Translations under genes and position numbers: made by a program | Origin: Luzula sylvatica | Taxonomy: Eukaryota > Streptophyta > Magnoliopsida > Poales > Juncaceae | Assembly (NCBI GenBank): GCA_946800325.1 | Contig: OX326958.1 | Location: forward strand, 71,545,264 to 71,609,263 | Length of the DNA: 64,000 nt | Direction of reading: 5' to 3' | The notes under the pieces: generated by a model | What the model was told of the DNA's origin: nothing | What the model saw: only the letters and a program-made list of their open reading frames with translations | Database searches by the model: none | Shown here: positions 1 to 10,500 of the stretch, in pieces | How positions within the stretch are numbered: the first letter of the stretch is position 1 | How the letters are laid out: the number at the start of each line of letters is the position of its first letter

Positions 1-496
1 AACTGATCTAAAAACACCTTATTTGAACTCCTCAAAGCGTTAAAATCTTGTTTTGAATCGAAAAACAAACTTTCTTAGTGTTTGCAAAATTTGGTGAAAA
101 GTTATGTAGTAAAAGATACGATACAAATGATCTAAAAACACGTTATTTGAACTCCTCAAATCGTTACAATCTTGTTTTGAATCAAAAAATAAACTTTCTT
201 AGTGTTTGTGAAATTTGGTGAAAAGTTATGTAGTAAAAGATACGATACAAATGATCTAAAAACACGTGATTTGAACTCCTCAAAGCGTTAAAATCTTGTT
301 TTAAATCGAAAAACAAGCTTTGTTAGTGTTTGTGAAATTTGGTGAAAAGTTATGTAGTAAAAGATACGATACAACTGATCTAAAAACATGTTTTTTGAAC
401 TCCTCAAAGCGTTAAAATCTTGTTTTGAATCGAAAAACAAACTTTCTTAGTGTTTGTGAAATTTGGTGAAAAGTTAAGTAGTAAAAGATACGACAC

Positions 497-620
497 AAAT
501 GATCTAAAAACACGTTATTTGAACTCCTCAAAGCGTTAAAATCTTGTTTTGAATCGAAAAACAAACTTTCTTAGTGTTTGTGAAATTTGGTGAAAAGTTA
601 TGTAGTAAAAGATACGATAC
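497..620 (+). repeat. Reference 124-bp monomer (m5, consensus-like copy)
   Basis: This copy matches the majority base I see at nearly every position, and I use it as the numbering reference (positions 1-124). Composition is 48 A, 41 T, 20 G, 15 C, so 28% G+C. It has four CpG sites (17-18, 38-39 [counted as C38 G39], 59-60, 119-120). One GATC at 5-8 predicts a 124-bp ladder with DpnII-type enzymes. A 7-bp inverted repeat lies at 48-68. Variation is densest at 14-21, 27-30, 37-39, 66-74, 81-86, 93-106 and 120-124. Positions 107-118 are quiet. Position 105 occurs as T, A, G and C in different copy types. The start point of the monomer is arbitrary. Confidence 0.95.
544..564. repeat. Short inverted repeat inside each monomer
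   Basis: Arms TTGTTTT and AAAACAA are perfect complements around a 7-base spacer (monomer positions 48-54, 55-61, 62-68). The element recurs in most of the 516 copies. Some types break it: m8/m22 (T49A), m18 (T48C, G50C), m15/m38 (C66A), the A65T copies and the A67T copies. Short dyad symmetries capable of forming non-B structures are a known recurrent property of centromeric satellites. Whether this one extrudes or binds protein is not shown by sequence. Confidence 0.8.
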
Positions 621-744
621 AAATGATCTAAAAACACGTTATTTGAACTCCTCAAAGCGTTAAAATCTTGTTTTGAATCGGAAAACAAACTTTGTTAGTG
701 TTTGTGAAATTTGGTGAAAAGTTATGTAGTAAAAGATACGATAC

Positions 745-1240
745 AACTGATCTAAAAACACATTATTTGAACTCCTCAAAGCGTTAAAATCTTGTTTTGA
801 ATCGAAAAACAAACTTTCTTAGTGTTTGCGAAATTTGGTGAAAAGTTATGTAGTAAAAGATACGATACAAATGATCTAAAAACACGTTATTTGAACTCCT
901 CAAAGCGTTAAAATCTAGTTTTGAATCGAAAAACAAACTTTCTTAGTGTTTGCGAAATTTGGTGAAAAGTTATGTAGTAAAAGATACGATACAAATGATC
1001 TAAAAACACGTGATTTGAACTCCTCAAAGCGTTAAAATCTTGTTTTGAATCGAAAAACAAACTTTCTTAGTGTTTGTGAAATTTGGTGAAAAGTTATGTA
1101 GTAAAAGATACGATACAAATGATCTAAAAACACGTGATTTGAACTCCTCAAAGCGTTAAAATCTTGTTTTGAATCGAAAAACAAACTTTGTTAGTGTTTG
1201 TGAAATTTGGTGAAAAGTTATGTAGTAAAAGATACGATAC
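745..1240 (+). repeat. Four-monomer segment m7-m10, absent from B-type units
   Basis: These four copies (G18A, T49A, T20G, T20G plus C74G) sit between m6 and m11 in A1 and at the matching place in A2 (8309-8804). In the units at 5085, 12401 and 22073, m6 is followed directly by an m11 copy that also carries C47A (5829, 13145, 22817). A shared four-copy deletion plus a shared extra substitution groups those three units as one lineage. Confidence 0.88.
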
Positions 1241-2232
1241 AACTGATCTAAAAACACGTTATTTGAACTCCTCAAAGCGTTAAAATCTTGTTTTGAATCG
1301 AAAAACAAACTTTCTTAGTGGTTGCGGAATTTGGTGAAAAGTTACCTAGTAAAAGATACGATACAAATGATCTAAAAACACGTTATTTGAACTCCTCAAA
1401 GCGTTAAAATATTGTTTTGAATCGAAAAACAAACTTTGTTAGTGTTTGTGAAATTTCGTGAAAAGTTATGTAGTAAAAAATACGATACAACTGATCTAAA
1501 AACACGTTATTTGAACTCCTCAAAGCGTTAAAATCTTGTTTTGAATCGAAAAACAAACTTTCTTAGTGTTTGCGAAATTTGGTGACAAGTTATGTAGTAA
1601 AAGATACGATACAAATGATCTAAAAACACGTTATTTGAACTCCTCAAAGCGTTAAAATCTTGTTTTGAATCGGAAAACAAAGTTTCTTAGTGTTTGCGAA
1701 ATTTGGTGAAAAGTTATGTAGTAAAAGATACGATACAAATGATCTAAAAACACGTTATTTGAACTCCTCAAAGCTTTAAAATCTTGTTTTGAATCGAAAA
1801 AAAAACTTTCTTAGTGTTTGTGAAATTTGGTGAAAAGTTATGTAGTAAAAGATACGATACAAATGATCTAAAAACACGTTATTTGAACACCTCAAAGCGT
1901 TAAAATCTTGTTTTGAATCGAAAAACAAACTTCCTTAGTGTCTGTGAAATTTGGTGAAAAGTTATGTAGTAAAAGATACGATACAAATGATCTAAAAACG
2001 CGTGATTTGAACTCCTCAAAGCGTTAAAATCTTGTTTTGAATCGAAAAACAAACTTTGTTAGTGTTTCTGAAATTTGGTGAAAAGTTATGTAGTAAAAGA
2101 TACGATACAACTGATGTAAAAACACGTTATTTGAACTCCTCAAAGCGTTAAAATCCTCTTTTGAATCGAAAAACAAACTTTCTTAGTGGTTGCGAAATTT
2201 GGTCAAAAGTTACGTAGTAAAAGATACGATAC

Positions 2233-2480
2233 AAATGATCTAAAAACACGTTATTTGAACTCCTCAAAGCGTTAAAATCTTGTTTTGAATCGAAAAACAA
2301 ACTTTGTTAGTGTTTGTGAAATTTCGTGAAAAGTTATGTAGTAAAAGATACGATACAACTGATCTAAAAACACGTTATTTGAACTCCTCAAAGCGTTAAA
2401 ATCTTGTTTTGAATCGAAAAACAAACTTTCTTAGTGTTTGCGAAATTTGGTGACAAGTTATGTAGTAAAAGATACGATAC
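2233..2480 (+). repeat. Two-monomer segment m19-m20, deleted from unit A2
   Basis: m19 (C74G, G93C) and m20 (A3C, T85C, A98C) follow m18 here. In A2, m18 at 9673-9796 is followed directly by m21 at 9797. The pair is present after m18 in B1 (14137), B2 (23809), 35961, 52576 and 59892, so the A2 state is best read as a deletion of exactly 248 bp. Confidence 0.88.
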
Positions 2481-5084
2481 AAATGATCTAAAAACACGTT
2501 ATTTGAACTCCTCAAAGCGTTAAAATCTTGTTTTGAATCGAAAAACAAACTTTCTTAGTGTTTGTGAAATTTGGTGAAAAGTTAGGTAGTAAAAGATACG
2601 ATACAAATGATCTAAAAACACGTTATTTGAACTCCTCAAAGCGTTAAAATCTAGTTTTGAATCGAAAAACAAACTTTCTTAGTGTTTGCGAAATTTGGTG
2701 AAAAGTTATGTAGTAAAAGATACGATACAAATGATCTAAAAACACGTTATTTGAACTCCTCAAAGCGTTAAAATCTTGTTTTGAATCGAAAAACAAACTT
2801 TCTTAGTGTTTGTGAAATTTGGTGAAAAGTTAGGTAGTAAAAGATACGATACAAATGATCTAAAAACACGTTATTTGAACTCCTCAAAGCGTTAAAATCT
2901 TGTTTTGAATCGAAAAACAAACTTTGTTAGTGTTTGTGAAATTTGGTGAAAAGTGATGTAGTAAAAGATACGATACAACTGGTCTAAAAACACGTTATTT
3001 GAACTACTCAAAGCGCTAAAATCTTGTTTTGAATCGAAAAACAAACTTTCTTAGTGTTTGTGAAATTTGGTGAAAAGTTATGTAGTAAAAGATACGATAC
3101 AAATGATCTAAAAACGCGTTATTTGAGCTCCTCAAAGCGTTAAAATCTTGTTTTGAATCGAAAAACAAACTTTCTTAGTGTTTGTGAAATTTGGTGAAAA
3201 GTTATGTAGTAAAAGATACGATACAAATGATCTAAAAACACGTGATTTGAACTCCTCAAAGCGTTAAAATCTTGTTTTGAATCGAAAAACAAACTTTCTT
3301 AGTGTTTGTGAAATTTGGTGAAAAGTTATGTAGTAAAAGATACGATACAAATGATCTAAAAACACGTGATTTGAACTCCTCAAAGCGTTAAAATCTTGTT
3401 TTGAATCGAAAAACAAACTTTGTTAGTGTTTGTGAAATTTGGTGAAAAGTTATGTAGTAAAAGATACGATACAACTGATCTAAAAACACATTATTTGAAC
3501 TCCTCAAAGCGTTAAAATCTTGTTTTGAATCGAAAAACAAACTTTCTTAGTGGTTGCGAAATTTGGTGAAAAGTTACGTAGTAAAAGATACGATACAAAT
3601 GATCTAAAAACACGTTATTTGAACTCCTCAAAGAGTTAAAATCTTGTTTTGAATCGAAAAACAAACTTTGTTAGTGTTTGTGAAATTTCGTGAAAAGTTA
3701 TGTAGTAAAAGATACGATACAACTGATCTAAAAACACGTTATTTGAACTCCTCAAAGCGTTAAAATCTTGTTTTGAATCGAAAAACAATCTTTCTTAGTG
3801 TTTGCGAAATTTGGTGACAAGTTATGTAGTAAAAGATACGATACAAATGATCTAAAAACACGTTATTTGAACTCCTCAAAGCGTTAAAATCTTGTTTTGA
3901 ATCGAAAAACAAACTTTCTTAGTGTTTGCGAAATTTGGTAAAAAGTTATGTAGTAAAAGATACGATACAAATGATCTAAAAACACATTATTTGAACTCCT
4001 CAAAGCGTTAAAATCTTGTTTTGAATCGAAAAACAAACTTTCTTAGTGTTTGCGAAATTTGGTGAAAAGTTATGTAGTAAAAGATACGATACAACTGATC
4101 TAAAAACACATTATTTGAACTCCTCAAAGCGTTAAAATCTTGTTTTGAATCGAAAAACAAACTTTCTTAGTGGTTGCGAAATTTGGTGAAAAGTTACGTA
4201 GTAAAAGATACGATACAAATGATCTAAAAACACGTTATTTGAACTCCTCAAAGCGTTAAAATCTTGTTTTGAATCGAAAAACAAACTTTGTTAGTGTTTG
4301 TGAAATTTGGTGAAAAGTTATGTAGTAAAAGATACGATATAACTGATCTAAAAACACGTTATTTGAACTCCTCAAAGCGTTAAAATCTTGTTTTGAATCG
4401 AAAAACAAACTTTCTTAGTGTTTGCGAAATTTGGTAAAAAGTTATGTAGTAAAAGATACGATACAAATGATCTAAAAACACGTTATTTGAACTCCTCAAA
4501 GCGTTAAAATCTTGTTTTGAATCGGAAAACAAAGTTTCTCAGTGTTTGCGAAATTTGGTGAAAAGTTATGTAGTAAAAGATACGATACAAATGATCTAAA
4601 AACACGTTATTTGAACTCCTCAAAGCTTTAAAATCTTGTTTTGAATCGAAAAAAAAACTTTCTTAGTGTTTGTGAAATTTGGTAAAAAGTTATGTAGTAA
4701 AAGATACGATACAAATGATCTGAAAACACGTTATTTGAACACCTCAAAGCGTTAAAATCTTGTTTTGAATCGAAAAACAAACTTCCTTAGTGTCTGTGAA
4801 ATTTGGTGAAAAGTTATGTAGTAAAAGATACGATACAAATGATCTAAAAACACGTGATTTGAACTCCTCAAAGCGTTAAAATCTTGTTTTGAATCGAAAA
4901 ACAAACTTTGTTAGTGTTTGTGAAATTTGGTGAAAAGTTATGTAGTAAAAGATACGATACAAATGATCTAAAAACACGTTATTTGAACTCCTCAAAGCGT
5001 TAAAATCTTGTTTTGAATCGAAAAACAAACTTTGTTAGTGTTTGTGAAATTTCGTGAATAGTTATGTTGTAAAAGATACGATAC

Positions 5085-7564
5085 AACTGATCTAAAAACA
5101 CCTTATTTGAACTCCTCAAAGCGTTAAAATCTTGTTTTGAATCGAAAAACAAACTTTCTTAGTGTTTGCAAAATTTGGTGAAAAGTTATGTAGTAAAAGA
5201 TACGATACAAATGATCTAAAAACACGTTATTTGAACTCCTCAAATCGTTACAATCTTGTTTTGAATCAAAAAATAAACTTTCTTAGTGTTTGTGAAATTT
5301 GGTGAAAAGTTATGTAGTAAAAGATACGATACAAATGATCTAAAAACACGTGATTTGAACTCCTCAAAGCGTTAAAATCTTGTTTTAAATCGAAAAACAA
5401 GCTTTGTTAGTGTTTGTGAAATTTGGTGAAAAGTTATGTAGTAAAAGATACGATACAACTGATCTAAAAACATGTTTTTTGAACTCCTCAAAGCGTTAAA
5501 ATCTTGTTTTGAATCGAAAAACAAACTTTCTTGGTGTTTGTGAAATTTGGTGAAAAGTTAAGTAGTAAAAGATACGACACAAATGATCTAAAAACACGTT
5601 ATTTGAACTCCTCAAAGCGTTAAAATCTTGTTTTGAATCGAAAAACAAACTTTCTTAGTGTTTGTGAAATTTGGTGAAAAGTTATGTAGTAAAAGATACG
5701 ATACAAATGATCTAAAAACACGTTATTTGAACTCCTCAAAGCGTTAAAATCTTGTTTTGAATCGGAAAACAAACTTTGTTAGTGTTTGTGAAATTTGGTG
5801 AAAAGTTATGTAGTAAAAGATACGATACAACTGATCTAAAAACACGTTATTTGAACTCCTCAAAGCGTTAAAATATTGTTTTGAATCGAAAAACAAACTT
5901 TCTTAGTGGTTGCGGAATTTGGTGAAAAGTTACCTAGTAAAAGATACGATACAAATGATCTAAAAACACGTTATTTGAACTCCTCAAAGCGTTAAAATAT
6001 TGTTTTGAATCGAAAAACAAACTTTGTTAGTGTTTGTGAAATTTCGTGAAAAGTTATGTAGTAAAAAATACGATACAACTGATCTAAAAACACGTTATTT
6101 GAACTCCTCAAAGCGTTAAAATCTTGTTTTGAATCGAAAAACAAACTTTCTTAGTGTTTGCGAAATTTGGTGACAAGTTATGTAGTAAAAGATACGATAC
6201 AAATGATCTAAAAACACGTTATTTGAACTCCTCAAAGCGTTAAAATCTTGTTTTGAATCGGAAAACAAAGTTTCTTAGTGTTTGCGAAATTTGGTGAAAA
6301 TTTATGTAGTAAAAGATACGATACAAATGATCTAAAAACACGTTATTTGAACTCCTCAAAGCTTTAAAATCTTGTTTTGAATCGAAAAACAAACTTTCTT
6401 AGTGTTTGCGAAATTTGGTAAAAAGTTATGTAGTAAAAGATACGATACAAATGATCTAAAAACACGTTATTTGAACACCTCAAAGCGTTAAAATCTTGTT
6501 TTGAATCGAAAAACAAACTTTCTTAGTGTTTGCGAAATTTGGTGAAAAGTTATGTAGTAAAAGATACGATACAACTGATCTAAAAACACATTATTTGAAC
6601 TCCTCAAAGCGTTAAAATCTTGTTTTGAATCGAAAAACAAACTTTCTTAGTGGTTGCGAAATTTGGTGAAAAGTTACGTAGTAAAAGATACGATACAAAT
6701 GATCTAAAAACACGTTATTTGAACTCCTCAAAGCGTTAAAATCTTGTTTTGAATCGAAAAACAAACTTTGTTAGTGTTTGTGAAATTTGGTGAAAAGTTA
6801 TGTAGTAAAAGATACGATATAACTGATCTAAAAACACGTTATTTGAACTCCTCAAAGCGTTAAAATCTTGTTTTGAATCGAAAAACAAACTTTCTTAGTG
6901 TTTGCGAAATTTGGTAAAAAGTTATGTAGTAAAAGATACGATACAAATGATCTAAAAACACGTTATTTGAACTCCTCAAAGCGTTAAAATCTTGTTTTGA
7001 ATCGGAAAACAAAGTTTCTCAGTGTTTGCGAAATTTGGTGAAAAGTTATGTAGTAAAAGATACGATACAAATGATCTGAAAACACGTTATTTGAACTCCT
7101 CAAAGCTTTAAAATCTTGTTTTGAATCGAAAAAAAAACTTTCTTAGTGTTTGTGAAATTTGGTAAAAAGTTATGTAGTAAAAGATACGATACAAATGATC
7201 TGAAAACACGTTATTTGAACACCTCAAAGCGTTAAAATCTTGTTTTGAATCGAAAAACAAACTTCCTTAGTGTCTGTGAAATTTGGTGAAAAGTTATGTA
7301 GTAAAAGATACGATACAAATGATCTAAAAACACGTGATTTGAACTCCTCAAAGCGTTAAAATCTTGTTTTGAATCGAAAAACAAACTTTGTTAGTGTTTG
7401 TGAAATTTGGTGAAAAGTTATGTAGTAAAAGATACGATACAAATGATCTAAAAACACGTTATTTGAACTCCTCAAAGCGTTAAAATCTTGTTTTGAATCG
7501 AAAAACAAACTTTGTTAGTGTTTGTGAAATTTCGTGAATAGTTATGTTGTAAAAGATACGATAC
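5085..7564 (+). repeat. HOR unit B0: shortened unit of 20 monomers
   Basis: Order: m1-m6, m11 (with C47A), m12-m14, two hybrid copies, m34-m41. Compared with A1 it lacks m7-m10 and 17 copies around m15-m33, which accounts for the 21-copy difference. It shares with B1 and B2 an A77G change in m4 (5533) and G101T in m14 (6301). Those changes are absent from A1 and A2. m38 here also carries A10G, otherwise typical of m39. B0 is therefore a B-lineage unit lying between two A-lineage units. Confidence 0.88.
6325..6572 (+). repeat. Two successive hybrid monomers (m15/m32 and m16/m33)
   Basis: The copy at 6325 begins like m15 (G39T) and ends like m32 (T85C, G96A, no C66A). The copy at 6449 begins like m16 (T29A) and ends like m33 (T85C, without T73C and T82C). 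It is followed by m34. Both pairs are 17 copies apart in the parent unit. The template alternates m15, m32, m16, m33, which one clean crossover cannot produce. Patchy repair of a heteroduplex, or two short conversion tracts at the same lag, would fit. Confidence 0.78.
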
Positions 7565-10500
7565 AACTGATCTAAAAACACCTTATTTGAACTCCTCAAA
7601 GCGTTAAAATCTTGTTTTGAATCGAAAAACAAACTTTCTTAGTGTTTGCAAAATTTGGTGAAAAGTTATGTAGTAAAAGATACGATACAAATGATCTAAA
7701 AACACGTTATTTGAACTCCTCAAATCGTTACAATCTTGTTTTGAATCAAAAAATAAACTTTCTTAGTGTTTGTGAAATTTGGTGAAAAGTTATGTAGTAA
7801 AAGATACGATACAAATGATCTAAAAACACGTGATTTGAACTCCTCAAAGCGTTAAAATCTTGTTTTAAATCGAAAAACAAGCTTTGTTAGTGTTTGTGAA
7901 ATTTGGTGAAAAGTTATGTAGTAAAAGATACGATACAACTGATCTAAAAACATGTTTTTTGAACTCCTCAAAGCGTTAAAATCTTGTTTTGAATCGAAAA
8001 ACAAACTTTCTTAGTGTTTGTGAAATTTGGTGAAAAGTTAAGTAGTAAAAGATACGACACAAATGATCTAAAAACACGTTATTTGAACTCCTCAAAGCGT
8101 TAAAATCTTGTTTTGAATCGAAAAACAAACTTTCTTAGTGTTTGTGAAATTTGGTGAAAAGTTATGTAGTAAAAGATACGATACAAATGATCTAAAAACA
8201 CGTTATTTGAACTCCTCAAAGCGTTAAAATCTTGTTTTGAATCGGAAAACAAACTTTGTTAGTGTTTGTGAAATTTGGTGAAAAGTTATGTAGTAAAAGA
8301 TACGATACAACTGATCTAAAAACACATTATTTGAACTCCTCAAAGCGTTAAAATCTTGTTTTGAATCGAAAAACAAACTTTCTTAGTGTTTGCGAAATTT
8401 GGTGAAAAGTTATGTAGTAAAAGATACGATACAAATGATCTAAAAACACGTTATTTGAACTCCTCAAAGCGTTAAAATCTAGTTTTGAATCGAAAAACAA
8501 ACTTTCTTAGTGTTTGCGAAATTTGGTGAAAAGTTATGTAGTAAAAGATACGATACAAATGATCTAAAAACACGTGATTTGAACTCCTCAAAGCGTTAAA
8601 ATCTTGTTTTGAATCGAAAAACAAACTTTCTTAGTGTTTGTGAAATTTGGTGAAAAGTTATGTAGTAAAAGATACGATACAAATGATCTAAAAACACGTG
8701 ATTTGAACTCCTCAAAGCGTTAAAATCTTGTTTTGAATCGAAAAACAAACTTTGTTAGTGTTTGTGAAATTTGGTGAAAAGTTATGTAGTAAAAGATACG
8801 ATACAACTGATCTAAAAACACGTTATTTGAACTCCTCAAAGCGTTAAAATCTTGTTTTGAATCGAAAAACAAACTTTCTTAGTGGTTGCGGAATTTGGTG
8901 AAAAGTTACCTAGTAAAAGATACGATACAAATGATCTAAAAACACGTTATTTGAACTCCTCAAAGCGTTAAAATATTGTTTTGAATCGAAAAACAAACTT
9001 TGTTAGTGTTTGTGAAATTTCGTGAAAAGTTATGTAGTAAAAAATACGATACAACTGATCTAAAAACACGTTATTTGAACTCCTCAAAGCGTTAAAATCT
9101 TGTTTTGAATCGAAAAACAAACTTTCTTAGTGTTTGCGAAATTTGGTGACAAGTTATGTAGTAAAAGATACGATACAAATGATCTAAAAACACGTTATTT
9201 GAACTCCTCAAAGCGTTAAAATCTTGTTTTGAATCGGAAAACAAAGTTTCTTAGTGTTTGCGAAATTTGGTGAAAAGTTATGTAGTAAAAGATACGATAC
9301 AAATGATCTAAAAACACGTTATTTGAACTCCTCAAAGCTTTAAAATCTTGTTTTGAATCGAAAAAAAAACTTTCTTAGTGTTTGTGAAATTTGGTGAAAA
9401 GTTATGTAGTAAAAGATACGATACAAATGATCTAAAAACACGTTATTTGAACACCTCAAAGCGTTAAAATCTTGTTTTGAATCGAAAAACAAACTTCCTT
9501 AGTGTCTGTGAAATTTGGTGAAAAGTTATGTAGTAAAAGATACGATACAAATGATCTAAAAACGCGTGATTTGAACTCCTCAAAGCGTTAAAATCTTGTT
9601 TTGAATCGAAAAACAAACTTTGTTAGTGTTTCTGAAATTTGGTGAAAAGTTATGTAGTAAAAGATACGATACAACTGATGTAAAAACACGTTATTTGAAC
9701 TCCTCAAAGCGTTAAAATCCTCTTTTGAATCGAAAAACAAACTTTCTTAGTGGTTGCGAAATTTGGTCAAAAGTTACGTAGTAAAAGATACGATACAAAT
9801 GATCTAAAAACACGTTATTTGAACTCCTCAAAGCGTTAAAATCTTGTTTTGAATCGAAAAACAAACTTTCTTAGTGTTTGTGAAATTTGGTGAAAAGTTA
9901 GGTAGTAAAAGATACGATACAAATGATCTAAAAACACGTTATTTGAACTCCTCAAAGCGTTAAAATCTAGTTTTGAATCGAAAAACAAACTTTCTTAGTG
10001 TTTGCGAAATTTGGTGAAAAGTTATGTAGTAAAAGATACGATACAAATGATCTAAAAACACGTTATTTGAACTCCTCAAAGCGTTAAAATCTTGTTTTGA
10101 ATCGAAAAACAAACTTTCTTAGTGTTTGTGAAATTTGGTGAAAAGTTAGGTAGTAAAAGATACGATACAAATGATCTAAAAACACGTTATTTGAACTCCT
10201 CAAAGCGTTAAAATCTTGTTTTGAATCGAAAAACAAACTTTGTTAGTGTTTGTGAAATTTGGTGAAAAGTGATGTAGTAAAAGATACGATACAACTGGTC
10301 TAAAAACACGTTATTTGAACTACTCAAAGCGCTAAAATCTTGTTTTGAATCGAAAAACAAACTTTCTTAGTGTTTGTGAAATTTGGTGAAAAGTTATGTA
10401 GTAAAAGATACGATACAAATGATCTAAAAACGCGTTATTTGAGCTCCTCAAAGCGTTAAAATCTTGTTTTGAATCGAAAAACAAACTTTCTTAGTGTTTG

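Larger units (their letters stand above)
1..5084 (+). repeat. HOR unit A1: 41 monomers (m1-m41)
   Basis: Changes from the 497-620 reference: m1 A3C G18C T85C G86A; m2 G37T A43C G60A C66T; m3 T20G G55A A69G C74G; m4 A3C C17T A21T T105A T122C; m5 none; m6 A61G C74G; m7 A3C G18A T85C; m8,m22 T49A T85C; m9,m27 T20G; m10,m28,m40 T20G C74G; m11 A3C T81G T85C A87G T105C G106C; m12 C47A C74G G93C G115A; m13,m20 A3C T85C A98C; m14 A61G C70G T85C; m15 G39T C66A; m16 T29A T73C T82C; m17 A16G T20G C74G G84C; m18 A3C C8G T48C G50C T81G T85C G96C T105C; m19 C74G G93C; m21,m23 T105G; m24 C74G T103G; m25 A3C A6G C30A T41C; m26 A16G A27G; m29,m34 A3C G18A T81G T85C T105C; m30 C38A C74G G93C; m31 A3C A69T T85C A98C; m32 T85C G96A; m33 G18A T85C; m35 C74G C124T; m36 A3C T85C G96A; m37 A61G C70G T76C T85C; m38 G39T C66A G96A; m39 A10G T29A T73C T82C; m41 C74G G93C A99T A108T. 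The next m1 is at 5085, so the period is 5,084 bp. Confidence 0.9.

Noticed and set aside
546..557. tRNA B-box-like GTTTTGAATCG, hinting at a tRNA or SINE origin
   Set aside because: The critical C of GTTC is T, no A box is visible upstream, and no tRNA fold was found. A chance match in a repeated unit is multiplied 516 times.
1437..1480. CENP-B box-like TTTCGTGAAAAG motif (G93C copies)
   Set aside because: It matches TTCG and the central A of the box, but not the required CGGG end, and it is in a minority of copies.
5828..5840. Telomere-type or microsatellite runs
   Set aside because: I saw no TTTAGGG, TTAGGG or other short tandem repeat; A and T runs are parts of the 124-bp unit.
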